Shown: positions 7,560-15,785, numbered from the stretch's first letter. The stretch is 18,161 nt of DNA from an uncultured Ruminococcus sp. (GCA_900540005.1 UQEM01000042.1:1-18161), one strand, 5' to 3'. Notes: a model not told the origin generated them from the sequence alone. A program made the numbers and translations.

Positions 7560-7666
7560 AACCAACGCTGACCTGTCCGCAGCTATACGGACTCGCATAT
7601 AAGAGCCTGCCTGTTCTTACCGTTCAGAAAGGTTCAACACACATATTCTCAAGGAGGAAACTTAAA

Positions 7667-8386
7667 ATGGAAAATATTGAAAAGCGTGAGCAGCTCTACG
7701 AGGGCAAGGCTAAGAAGGTTTATGCAACCAATGACCCCAACCTCGTGATCGTTGACTACAAGGACGATGCAACTGCATTCAACGGAGAAAAGAAGGGTAC
7801 TATCTCAGGCAAGGGCGTTATCAACAACAAGATGACAAACTATATGTTCGGTATGCTCGAAAAGGAAGGTGTTCCCACTCATCTCGTAAAGGAGATCAGC
7901 GACCGCGAAACTATCGTTAAGAAGGTTTCAATCGTTCCCCTTGAGGTTATCATCAGAAACGTTGCCGCAGGCAGCTTCTCAAAGAGAATGGGCGTAGAAG
8001 AAGGCAAGAAGCTCCTCTGCCCTATCCTTGAATTCAGCTACAAGAACGACGACCTCGGCGATCCTTTCATCAACGACTACTATGCACTCGCTCTCGGTCT
8101 TGCTACAAAGGAAGAACTTGAGACTATTTCCAAGTATGCTTTCAAGGTAAACGAATTCATGGTAGGATTCTTCAAGAAGCTCAACATCGACCTCATCGAC
8201 TTCAAGATCGAGTTCGGTAAGACTGCTGACGGAACTATCATTCTCGCTGACGAGATCTCTCCCGATACCTGCCGTTTCTGGGACAGCACAACTCACGAAA
8301 AGCTTGACAAGGACCGTTTCCGCAGAGACATGGGCGGCGTAGAAGAAGCTTATCAGGAAATCATGAAGAGACTTATGGGAGAATAA
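7667..8386 (+). CDS. purC: SAICAR synthetase PurC
   Basis: A 239-residue phosphoribosylaminoimidazole-succinocarboxamide synthase that joins aspartate to CAIR using ATP. Visible family motifs are [10 protein letters not shown] near the N-terminus, the [13 protein letters not shown] loop, DFKIEFG and [14 protein letters not shown]. Length is normal for a bacterial monofunctional PurC. It begins after AAGGAGG with good spacing. The 107-base gap after the DUF6440 gene contains a weak GTCCG/CGGAC hairpin (7575-7592) but no convincing terminator or promoter. Its last codons carry the ribosome site (GGGAG) of the next gene, four bases away. Confidence 0.97.
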   Translation: MENIEKREQLYEGKAKKVYATNDPNLVIVDYKDDATAFNGEKKGTISGKGVINNKMTNYMFGMLEKEGVPTHLVKEISDRETIVKKVSIVPLEVIIRNVAAGSFSKRMGVEEGKKLLCPILEFSYKNDDLGDPFINDYYALALGLATKEELETISKYAFKVNEFMVGFFKKLNIDLIDFKIEFGKTADGTIILADEISPDTCRFWDSTTHEKLDKDRFRRDMGGVEEAYQEIMKRLMGE

Positions 8387-8390
8387 TGCT

Positions 8391-9815
8391 ATGGGCGGTT
8401 TTTTCGGTGCAGCCTCTAAGATCGACTGCGTTACGGACGTTTTCTTCGGAACAGACTATCATTCCCACCTCGGCACAAGACGAGGCGGAATGACCTCCTA
8501 TTCCGAGGATCTCGGATTCCAGAGAAATATCCACAGCATTGAAAATTCGCCTTTCCGCACCAAGTTTGAAAGCGACGTTGTAAGCATGAAGGGAAATCTC
8601 TGTATCGGCTGCATAAGCGATACAGACCCCCAGCCTATCCTCGTGCGCTCTAAACTCGGTATCTATGCGATCTGCTCGATAGGCATAATCAGAAACGCCA
8701 ACGAGCTTGTTGAGGAGCTCCTCGAAAAGGGCTGTGCAAACTTTGAATCCATGAGCAGCGGAAATATCAACTCGGGCGACCTCATCGGCGCACTTATCGC
8801 ACAGAAAGGCTCGTTCGTCGAGGGTATCAGATATGCTCAGGATAAGATCGAGGGCACTATGTCGCTCATCATTCTCACCAAGGACGGAATTATTGCCGCA
8901 AGAGACAAGTTCGGACGGCTTCCTATTGTAATAGGCAAGAACAGCAACGGTTACTGCCTTGCCTCCGAGTCGTTTGCTTTCCAGAAGCTCGACTACTCTA
9001 TCTACAAGGAGCTTGAGGCGGGAGAGATCGTAAAACTTACTGCCGAAAGCTGTGAGACTCTCAGTGCAGGCGATCCCTCAAAGATGAAGATCTGCACCTT
9101 CCTGTGGACTTACTACGGCTATCCGAATGCCGTTTACGAGGGCGTGAACGTTGAAGTCATGCGTACAAGAAACGGCGAGATAATGGCTGAAAACGACATC
9201 AAAAACGGCTGTCTGCCAGATGTTGACTATGTCTGCGGAGTTCCCGATTCCGGTACGCCTCATGCTATCGGCTACGCTAACCGCAGCGGTATCCCGTTTG
9301 CGCGTCCGTTCATCAAGTACACGCCCACATGGCCGAGAAGCTTTATGCCTACCAACCAGCGTATCCGCAATCAGGTGGCAAAAATGAAGCTCATACCCGT
9401 TCACGAACTCATCGAGGGCAAAAAGCTCCTGTTCGTTGACGACAGTATAGTCCGCGGCACACAGATGCGCGAGACCGTTGAATTCCTCTACGCAAACGGC
9501 GCTAAGGAAGTTCATATGCGTTCTGCCTGTCCGCCTATCATGTACGGCTGCAAGTACCTCAACTTCTCAAGAAGCACCTCTGAAATGGAACTTATCGCAA
9601 GACAGATAATTTTTGAGTTCGAGGGTGAGGACGGCGTAAAGTATATTTCCGAATACAGCTCATCTTCAACCGAGCGCGGCAAGAGACTGAGAGACGAGAT
9701 CTGCCGCAGACTCAAGCTCACATCACTGGAATTCCAGTCGCTGGAGGGCAAAATGGACGCTGTAGGCATTGACAAGTGCAAGCTCTGTACATACTGCTGG
9801 AGCGGCAAAGAATAA
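8391..9815 (+). CDS. purF: PurF-like amidophosphoribosyltransferase with inactivated glutaminase domain
   Basis: A 474-residue PurF homologue between purC and purM, expected to make phosphoribosylamine from PRPP. The phosphoribosyltransferase half is intact: PDSGTPHAIGYA (285-296), PRSFMP (315-320) and the PRPP loop VDDSIVRGT (349-357). C235, C387, C463 and C466 align with the four [4Fe-4S] ligands of Bacillus-type PurF. The N-terminal Ntn glutaminase domain is altered: the protein starts MGGFFG where active enzymes have Cys right after Met. The HVRYAT motif reads as GCISDT (73-78), so its arginine is lost, and the HNG oxyanion motif reads as SIG (96-98). An in-frame stop at 8364-8366 with no start before 8391 rules out a start that supplies the cysteine. 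It may use free ammonia or a partner, or be a regulatory paralogue of a canonical PurF elsewhere. Confidence 0.9.
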   Translation: MGGFFGAASKIDCVTDVFFGTDYHSHLGTRRGGMTSYSEDLGFQRNIHSIENSPFRTKFESDVVSMKGNLCIGCISDTDPQPILVRSKLGIYAICSIGIIRNANELVEELLEKGCANFESMSSGNINSGDLIGALIAQKGSFVEGIRYAQDKIEGTMSLIILTKDGIIAARDKFGRLPIVIGKNSNGYCLASESFAFQKLDYSIYKELEAGEIVKLTAESCETLSAGDPSKMKICTFLWTYYGYPNAVYEGVNVEVMRTRNGEIMAENDIKNGCLPDVDYVCGVPDSGTPHAIGYANRSGIPFARPFIKYTPTWPRSFMPTNQRIRNQVAKMKLIPVHELIEGKKLLFVDDSIVRGTQMRETVEFLYANGAKEVHMRSACPPIMYGCKYLNFSRSTSEMELIARQIIFEFEGEDGVKYISEYSSSSTERGKRLRDEICRRLKLTSLEFQSLEGKMDAVGIDKCKLCTYCWSGKE

Positions 9816-9865
9816 AACAGTAAAAAAGTATTTCCCTCGGTACGGCTCTCATCCGTATCAAGCAA

Positions 9866-9895
9866 GGCAGCGTTTCCCCAAAAGGCAGCGCTGCC
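9866..9895 (+). other. Hairpin in the purF-like/purM gap
   Basis: GGCAGCG (9866-9872) pairs with CGCTGCC (9889-9895), and a second GGCAGCG at 9884-9890 overlaps the latter, so alternative pairings exist. The stem is followed eight bases later by a run of five T. This could be a weak terminator or attenuator inside the 156-base gap; a TATAAA further on has no good -35 partner. Confidence 0.35.
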
Positions 9896-9971
9896 GGAAG
9901 TATTTTTCAATATAAAATGTGTCGGTTAAACCGGCTCCAATAACAATGATTAATATCACGGAGGTTTCTCT

Positions 9972-11009
9972 ATGAACAACAGTTTTTCTGAAAGCTATAA
10001 AAAGGCCGGTGTTGACGTAACAGCGGGTTACAAGGCTGTAGAGCTTATGAAGAGCCACATTGCCCGCACAATGACAGCGGGAGCGCTTTCCGGTATCGGC
10101 GGTTTCGGCGGACTTTTCGAGCTTGATATGACAGGCATAAGCAAGCCTGTTCTCGTTTCGGGTACTGACGGCGTTGGTACAAAGATAAAGATAGCATTCA
10201 TCATGGACAAGCATGACACCGTAGGTATCGACTGTGTTGCAATGTGCGTTAATGATATAATCTGCTGCGGCGCAAAGCCACAGTTTTTCCTCGATTATAT
10301 TGCCTGCGGAAAGAATATCCCCGAAAAGATAGCACAGATCGTTTCGGGCGTGGCTGACGGCTGCGTTCAGGCAGGCTGCTCGCTCATAGGCGGTGAAACT
10401 GCCGAGCACCCCGGTCTTATGCCCGAGGAGGAATACGACCTCGCAGGTTTCTCTGTCGGCGTTGTTGATAAGGACAAGATACTTCAGCCCGACACACAGA
10501 AGGCAGGCGATGTTCTCATCGCTATAAAGTCGAGCGGCGTTCACTCAAACGGTTTCTCTCTCGTGAGAAAGGTTTTCGACGTAAACGAGCAGAACCTCTC
10601 AATGCACTTTGACGACCTCGGCATGACTCTCGGCGAGTGTCTCCTCACTCCCACAAGGATCTACGTCAAGGCTGTCTCAAGCCTTCTTGACACAGTTACC
10701 GTCAAGTCCATATCACACATCACAGGCGGCGGATTCTACGAGAATATCCCGCGTTCGCTCCCAAAGAACCTCGCAGCTAAAATCGAAAGAAACGCGGTTC
10801 AGGTCCTCCCGATATTCGACCTTATCAAGCGCACAGGCGATATCCCCGAGCGCGATATGTTCAACACATTCAACATGGGTGTCGGCATGATAGTTTCTGT
10901 AGACAAGAACGATGCTGACAAGGCTGTTGCAGCTCTCAACGCTGCCGGCGAACAGGCTTACATACTTGGCGAACTCGTTGAGTCCGAAGAGGGCGTTATT
11001 ATCTGCTAA
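9972..11009 (+). CDS. purM: Phosphoribosylformylglycinamidine cyclo-ligase (AIR synthetase) PurM
   Basis: A 345-residue PurM that closes the imidazole ring of FGAM with ATP to give AIR. The family motifs are clear: the glycine-rich [10 protein letters not shown] (41-50), GTDGVGTK (64-71), [17 protein letters not shown] (93-109), GGETAEHPG and [13 protein letters not shown], with [13 protein letters not shown] in the second domain. Length is typical. GGAGG lies about eight bases before the ATG. It follows the purF-like gene after 156 bases and precedes the expansin gene by only 20, so the expansin is likely transcribed with it. Confidence 0.97.
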   Translation: MNNSFSESYKKAGVDVTAGYKAVELMKSHIARTMTAGALSGIGGFGGLFELDMTGISKPVLVSGTDGVGTKIKIAFIMDKHDTVGIDCVAMCVNDIICCGAKPQFFLDYIACGKNIPEKIAQIVSGVADGCVQAGCSLIGGETAEHPGLMPEEEYDLAGFSVGVVDKDKILQPDTQKAGDVLIAIKSSGVHSNGFSLVRKVFDVNEQNLSMHFDDLGMTLGECLLTPTRIYVKAVSSLLDTVTVKSISHITGGGFYENIPRSLPKNLAAKIERNAVQVLPIFDLIKRTGDIPERDMFNTFNMGVGMIVSVDKNDADKAVAALNAAGEQAYILGELVESEEGVIIC

Positions 11010-11029
11010 GGCAGGGGTAAAAGCATTTT

Positions 11030-11881
11030 ATGAATAAGATCTTCGTTTCTGCTGCTTCGGCAGCAGTTGCATTGACAGCGCTTTGCTCCGCTCCGTCATT
11101 TTCCGCAGGTATAGACCTCGATTACAACGGCGACGGCGTGATAAACAGTCTGGATATGTCTGTTGCACGCCGTGTTACCACGGACAAGGCAGAGCTTGAA
11201 AGACTTCAGAACTTTCTGCTCGACAACGAGCCGTCCGGCTCCCCTATCGACGTAAGCTGCGTACTCGAACCCAAGGGCACTGTACATACGGGCGAGGGCA
11301 CATTCTACGGCGGAGGCTACGAGGGCGGCTGTGCAATGCTCGATCCGGTCTCTCGCGATCACTGGGTCGTGGCAATGAATCTTGAGGACTACAACAACGC
11401 TCAGCTCGCAGGAGCTTACCTCGAAGTCACGGGCGAACTCGGCACTATCAATATGCTCGTCACCGACCTGCTGCCCGAGGGCAAAAAGGGCGACCTCGAC
11501 CTGTACACGGACGCTTTTCCGCTTATTGCTCCTGCTGAAAAGGGACGCGTTCCCGTAAGCTGGAAGATAATCCCCCTTGATACCGCGGAAAACGCTCCTG
11601 TTTCATACAAATACAAGGAGGGTACCTCCGAATACTGGTGCGGTGTTCAGGTAAGAAATCACCGCTACCCGATAACAAAGCTGGAATACCTCAACGAGGA
11701 CGGCGAATTTACGGCGCTGACCCGCCGCCCATACAACTACTTTGAGTCGGACGAAATGGGTGCAGGCCCGTTCACTTTCCGCATTACGGATATCTACGGT
11801 CAGGTCATTATCGACCGCAATATTCCCCTTTCGACCGATGACAGCGTGATAATACAGGGTCATGTCCAGCTCCCCGAATAA
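11030..11881 (+). CDS. Secreted bacterial expansin (EXLX1-like) with a single dockerin-type calcium repeat
   Basis: A 283-residue secreted protein. Residues 1-26 are a signal peptide (ending SFSA). Residues 31-42 (D-Y-N-G-D-G-V-I-N-S-L-D) form a perfect dockerin/EF-hand calcium loop followed by a helix with ARR; only one loop is present where type I dockerins have two. Residues about 84-283 match the Bacillus expansin EXLX1 in both domains: GTFYGGGYEGG, LAGAYLEVTG, VTDLLPEG, DLDLYTDAF (D157 matches the essential Asp), VQVRNHRYP and the closing GHVQLPE. By alignment from memory the Tyr after the first key Asp is Leu148, and the cellulose-stacking WW pair is Y202-W203, with Y235 kept. Expansins loosen cellulose without hydrolysis. 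The ribosome site is weak (AGGGG, twelve bases away). Confidence 0.9.
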   Translation: MNKIFVSAASAAVALTALCSAPSFSAGIDLDYNGDGVINSLDMSVARRVTTDKAELERLQNFLLDNEPSGSPIDVSCVLEPKGTVHTGEGTFYGGGYEGGCAMLDPVSRDHWVVAMNLEDYNNAQLAGAYLEVTGELGTINMLVTDLLPEGKKGDLDLYTDAFPLIAPAEKGRVPVSWKIIPLDTAENAPVSYKYKEGTSEYWCGVQVRNHRYPITKLEYLNEDGEFTALTRRPYNYFESDEMGAGPFTFRITDIYGQVIIDRNIPLSTDDSVIIQGHVQLPE

Positions 11882-11883
11882 TT

Positions 11884-12345
11884 ATGAAAGTCGAAAAAAT
11901 TGATTATCTGTGGTCTGTGATATCTATGATCGTGGTGGGAGTCTCCTTTGCAAAGGGACATCTCATTTACGGTCTGCTTATCATCTACGGACTTATGCTG
12001 ATCCTGTTTTATTACCATATTCTCAAAATACGCAGCTATATGGCTGAAAGCGTTGCAGTCTTTGGCGAGATAACCGATTATCACGAGGACAGACGCAGCA
12101 AGCGGGTATTCCCGATCGTCAGATACACCACGGCAGGAGGCAGGGAGATCACCTCTGCCTACACGGTCTCCTCAAAGGAGCGGCGATACGAGATCGGCGA
12201 TGAGGAACTGATATGCTACTCTCCAGATGACCCGATGTTCTTCTATTTTTCGGGCAAAGAGAGCGAGCTTTACAAGGATTACTACCGCTTTATCATAGTC
12301 GGAGGCATTGCCGCCGCAGTCCTGTTCGTCATTTCGCTTTTCTGA
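11884..12345 (+). CDS. DUF3592-like membrane protein
   Basis: A 153-residue membrane protein. Two helices (about 9-22 and 28-47) are followed by a soluble beta-rich part (about 55-120) and a final helix (about 136-153). The middle part has the DUF3592 pattern: AVFGEITDY, a FPIVRYTTAGGREIT strand pair and GDEELICYSPDDPMFFYF. The role of DUF3592 is unknown. It starts two bases after the expansin stop with no clear ribosome site of its own, so it is probably translated by coupling and belongs to the same transcript. Whether it acts with the secreted expansin is unknown. Confidence 0.75.
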   Translation: MKVEKIDYLWSVISMIVVGVSFAKGHLIYGLLIIYGLMLILFYYHILKIRSYMAESVAVFGEITDYHEDRRSKRVFPIVRYTTAGGREITSAYTVSSKERRYEIGDEELICYSPDDPMFFYFSGKESELYKDYYRFIIVGGIAAAVLFVISLF

Positions 12346-12435
12346 GGACACAAGGCGTACCTGCTGCTATGACAGAAATCACCAACTGGACACATCGGCT
12401 AAGATCGCTGACGTGTCCGCTACGGAGGTTCACCA

Positions 12436-13062
12436 ATGAAAAACATCATCGTTCTTGTCTCGGGAGGAGGCACAAATCTTCAGGCGCTTATCGACGCTGA
12501 AAAGAGCGGTCTCATTCAGGGCGGAAAAATCACCTGCGTTATTTCCTCAAAAGAGGGCGTTTACGCTCTCGAAAGAGCAAAGCAGAACAATATACCGACA
12601 AGAGTCGTTCCGAGAAAGGAATATCCCGACAGCCTGAGCTACAGCAAGGCTGTCCTCGAAGTCCTTAACGAGGAAAAAGCCGACCTTATCGTGCTTGCAG
12701 GCTTTATGACGATCCTTGACCGGTGCGTCACAAAGGCTTACAATTACAAGATCATCAACGTTCACCCTGCGCTCATCCCGTCATTCTGCGGAGAGGGCTT
12801 TTACGGACTAAAGGTCCACGAGGCTGCTCTCGAATACGGCGTAAAGGTGAGCGGCGCGACTATTCACTTTGTCAACGAAAAGGCTGACGCAGGCGCTATA
12901 ATCCTGCAAGGAACTGTAAACGTTGAAAGAGACGATACCCCGCAGACTCTCCAGAGACGAATCATGGAGAATGTCGAGTGGAAACTCCTGCCAAAGGCTG
13001 TTTCGCTGTTTTGTCAGGACAAGATCGACATTGTTGACGGCAGGGCATACGTCAGAGAATAA
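12436..13062 (+). CDS. purN: Phosphoribosylglycinamide formyltransferase PurN
   Basis: A 208-residue GAR transformylase that passes a formyl group from 10-formyltetrahydrofolate to GAR. The phosphate-binding VSGGGTNLQALID (8-20) and the catalytic residues N108, H110 (INVHPALIPSF) and D151 (ADAGAII) are all present. After PSF the sequence is CGEGFYG instead of the PGxxG seen in enterobacterial PurN. GGAGG sits before the ATG. The 90-base leader can form a GGACAC/GTGTCC stem (12388-12418) that ends just before the ribosome site and shares TGTCCGC plus TACGGA with the purC leader. Confidence 0.97.
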   Translation: MKNIIVLVSGGGTNLQALIDAEKSGLIQGGKITCVISSKEGVYALERAKQNNIPTRVVPRKEYPDSLSYSKAVLEVLNEEKADLIVLAGFMTILDRCVTKAYNYKIINVHPALIPSFCGEGFYGLKVHEAALEYGVKVSGATIHFVNEKADAGAIILQGTVNVERDDTPQTLQRRIMENVEWKLLPKAVSLFCQDKIDIVDGRAYVRE

Positions 13063-13181
13063 GAAACTGCACAAACACCGCTGTCACGGCACACTCAGCC
13101 GCCGACCGCGCTTGCACACACATCATAAGGCGGCAACGCGCAAGGCTGTCGCTGCCTGACTATTTTTAAGGAGTAAAAATT

Positions 13182-13895
13182 ATGAAGAAACTCGATTTGG
13201 CACAGGAACTCTCCTCAAACGCATATCCCGGCAGAGGTATCGTTATAGGCAAGTCTGACTGCGGAAAATACGCTGTTACAGCTTACTTCATCATGGGCAG
13301 AAGCGTAAACAGCCGCAACAGAGTTTTCGTTGAGGACGGCGAGGGAATCCGCACACAGGCTTTTGACCCGAGCAAACTCTCCGATCCGCACCTCATCATC
13401 TATGCTCCCGTAAGAGTTCTCGGTAACAAGCTCATCGTCACAAACGGCGACCAGACCGACACTATCTACGACCTTATGGACAAGCAGCAGACCTTTGAGC
13501 AGTCGCTCCGCACACGCGAATTCGAGGACGACGCTCCCAACTATACACCCCGTATCTCGGGTATCCTCCACTTTGAGGAAAACGGCTTCAACTATGCTAT
13601 GTCCATTCTCAAGAGCGCAAACGGCAATCCCGATTCCTGCCAGCGCTACACATTCAGCTACTCAAATCCTATCGCAGGCGAGGGCAGATTCATTCACACA
13701 TACATGGGCGACGGCAATCCGCTCCCGAGCTTTGAGGGCGAGCCTAAGCTTGTCGGAATTTCGGGCAGCATTGACGAGTTCACCGAAATGCTCTGGAACA
13801 ACCTCAACGAGGACAACAAGGTGTCTCTCTTTGTACGCTTTGTAGATCTTGAGGATAATTCGACAGAGACAAGGATCATCAACAAGAACAAGTAA
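13182..13895 (+). CDS. purO: Archaeal-type IMP cyclohydrolase PurO
   Basis: A 237-residue protein of the PurO IMP cyclohydrolase family, first known from archaea. It would close the purine ring of FAICAR to IMP, the final step. Matching features are GRGIVIG (17-23), AYFIMGRSVNSRNRVF (34-49, like the archaeal S-x-x-x-x-N-R segment), NGDQTDTIYD (88-97), EDDAPNYTPRISG (115-127) and NPIAGEGRFI (162-171). It is somewhat longer than archaeal PurO of about 200 residues. It sits two genes before a transformylase that lacks its own cyclohydrolase domain, so the two together replace bifunctional PurH. AAGGAG precedes the ATG. The 118-base gap before it holds GC-rich imperfect stems but no clear promoter. 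Confidence 0.88.
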   Translation: MKKLDLAQELSSNAYPGRGIVIGKSDCGKYAVTAYFIMGRSVNSRNRVFVEDGEGIRTQAFDPSKLSDPHLIIYAPVRVLGNKLIVTNGDQTDTIYDLMDKQQTFEQSLRTREFEDDAPNYTPRISGILHFEENGFNYAMSILKSANGNPDSCQRYTFSYSNPIAGEGRFIHTYMGDGNPLPSFEGEPKLVGISGSIDEFTEMLWNNLNEDNKVSLFVRFVDLEDNSTETRIINKNK

Positions 13896-13906
13896 GCGGC
13901 TGAAAA

Positions 13907-14464
13907 ATGGAGAACATCATTATCCGCAGCGTCACCCCCGATGACGCAGAAAGCCTTGTCGGGATATACCGCTTTTATGTTGAACACACGGCGATCACGT
14001 TTGAATATGACGTGCCGTCTGTTGATGAATTCCGCCGCAGGATAGAAAACACTCTCAGAAAATATCCGTACCTTGCTGCGGAGTATTGCGGAAAATTAGT
14101 CGGATACGCTTATGCAGGCGCTTTTGTCGGACGCGCTGCCTATGACTGGTGCGCGGAACTGTCAATTTACCTTGACCACAGCTTTACGGGAAAGGGACTC
14201 GGCAGAACGCTCTATGAGGCGCTCTTTCGGAAACTGAAAGACATGGGCATACTGAATCTTTACGCCTGTATCGGATATCCCGAGGAAGATGATAAGTACC
14301 TCACCCACAACAGCATAGAATTCCACAAGCACCTTGGTTTTGAAACTGTCGGCAGATTCAATAGCTGTGGCTATAAATTCGGACGCTGGTATCACATGGC
14401 ATGGCTCGAAAAGATCATCGGCGATCATACTGAAAACCAGCCGCCCGTCATATGGCGCGGCTGA
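13907..14464 (+). CDS. GNAT-family N-acetyltransferase (phosphinothricin acetyltransferase-like)
   Basis: A 185-residue GNAT enzyme. IRSVTPDDAESLVGIY at the start, ITFEYDVPSVDEFRRRI (30-46), the acetyl-CoA loop SFTGKGLGR (92-100) and NSIEFHKHLGFETVGRF are the pattern of the PAT/YwnH group, which acetylates small amines such as phosphinothricin or methionine sulfoximine. The true substrate cannot be read from the sequence. It begins eleven bases after purO with no strong ribosome site, so it is probably co-translated. A purine function is not evident; the position may be conserved by hitch-hiking. Confidence 0.85.
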   Translation: MENIIIRSVTPDDAESLVGIYRFYVEHTAITFEYDVPSVDEFRRRIENTLRKYPYLAAEYCGKLVGYAYAGAFVGRAAYDWCAELSIYLDHSFTGKGLGRTLYEALFRKLKDMGILNLYACIGYPEEDDKYLTHNSIEFHKHLGFETVGRFNSCGYKFGRWYHMAWLEKIIGDHTENQPPVIWRG

Positions 14465-14527
14465 TACCTCAAAACCGCGCAGCTACGGCACAAACAAGTA
14501 TATAATTTACATAAGGAGGACATTATT

Positions 14528-15709
14528 ATGTCAAATGAAATGCAGTTAAAGTATGGCTGTAACCCTAACCAGAAGCCTTCAAGAGTTTACATGGCTGACG
14601 GCAGCGACCTTCCGATCGAGGTCCTCTGCGGCAAGCCCGGTTACATCAACCTGCTCGATGCTCTCAACGGCTGGCAGCTCGTAAAGGAGCTTAAAGCAGC
14701 TACCGGCGTTTGTGCAGCTACTTCATTCAAGCACGTTTCACCGGCAGGCGCAGCTATCGGCAGACCGCTCTCAGACGACCTCAAGAAGATCTACTGGGTC
14801 GACGATCTCGGCGAACTTTCCCCGCTTGCAAGCGCTTACGCAAGAGCAAGAGGCGCTGACAGAATGTCCTCATACGGCGACTTTATCGCGCTCTCCGACA
14901 AGGTCGATGTCTGCACAGCAAAGATGATACAGCGCGAAGTTTCTGACGGAGTTATCGCTCCCGATTATGACCCCGAGGCTCTTGAGATACTCAAGTCCAA
15001 GAGAAAGGGCACATACTGCATTCTCAAAATGGACGAGAACTACAAACCCGCTCCGATAGAGACAAAGCAGGTTTACGGTGTTTCGTTCGAGCAGGGCAGA
15101 AACGAGCTTGCTATCAACAAGGAACTCCTCGCAAACGTTGTTACGGAAAACAAGGATATCCCTGCTGACAAGCTTGACGACCTCCTTATCTCGCTCATCA
15201 CACTCAAATATACACAGTCCAACTCAGTTTGCTATGTAAAGGACGGACAGGCTATCGGTATCGGCGCAGGTCAGCAGTCAAGAATCCACTGCACACGTCT
15301 CGCAGGTCAGAAGGCTGACAACTGGTGGCTCAGACAGTCACCCAAGGTCATGGGTCTCCAGTTTGTTGACGGTATCCGCCGCGCAGACCGCGACAATGCT
15401 ATTGATGTTTACATCGGCGACGAGTACGAGGACGTTCTCCGTGAGGGCGAGTGGCAGAGAATATTCAAGGTAAAGCCCGAGGTTTTCACACGCGAGGAAA
15501 AGAGAGCTTGGCTCGACAAGAACACAGACGTTTGCCTCGGAAGTGACGCATTCTTCCCGTTCGGCGACAACATCGAGCGCGCTAAGAAGTCAGGCGTTGC
15601 TTACATTGCAGAACCCGGCGGCTCTATCCGCGATGACAACGTTATCGAGACCTGCAACAAGTACAATATCGCTATGGCATTCACAGGAATCAGACTTTTC
15701 CACCACTAA
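14528..15709 (+). CDS. purH: Stand-alone AICAR formyltransferase (PurH C-terminal domain only, PurV-like)
   Basis: A 393-residue AICAR transformylase, forming FAICAR from AICAR with 10-formyltetrahydrofolate. It matches only the C-terminal domain of bifunctional PurH; the usual N-terminal cyclohydrolase domain of about 200 residues is absent. The start follows AAGGAGG and there is no upstream frame that could encode the missing part. Catalytic K68-H69 lie in SFKHVSPAG (66-74). Other hallmarks are LKYGCNPNQ, SNSVCYVKDGQAIGIGAGQQSR, DAFFPFGDNI and the closing AMAFTGIRLFHH. Transformylase-only versions are called PurV in archaea. Its partner step is supplied by purO, two genes upstream. Confidence 0.95.
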   Translation: MSNEMQLKYGCNPNQKPSRVYMADGSDLPIEVLCGKPGYINLLDALNGWQLVKELKAATGVCAATSFKHVSPAGAAIGRPLSDDLKKIYWVDDLGELSPLASAYARARGADRMSSYGDFIALSDKVDVCTAKMIQREVSDGVIAPDYDPEALEILKSKRKGTYCILKMDENYKPAPIETKQVYGVSFEQGRNELAINKELLANVVTENKDIPADKLDDLLISLITLKYTQSNSVCYVKDGQAIGIGAGQQSRIHCTRLAGQKADNWWLRQSPKVMGLQFVDGIRRADRDNAIDVYIGDEYEDVLREGEWQRIFKVKPEVFTREEKRAWLDKNTDVCLGSDAFFPFGDNIERAKKSGVAYIAEPGGSIRDDNVIETCNKYNIAMAFTGIRLFHH

Positions 15710-15785
15710 GCCGCTGAGCAGCTGCGACGATTGAGATTTATGCAGCGAGGATTCAGCCTGACGAAAAAGGGTATCTGATATTAAA

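Noticed and set aside
9858-10544. 228-codon minus-strand open frame opposite purM
   Set aside because: It lies over the conserved PurM domain, whose motifs are intact; the minus frame has no family features.
14528-15709. purH broken by frameshift, with the missing cyclohydrolase domain upstream
   Set aside because: The upstream sequence encodes an unrelated GNAT enzyme and PurO, the start has a strong ribosome site, and the transformylase domain is complete.
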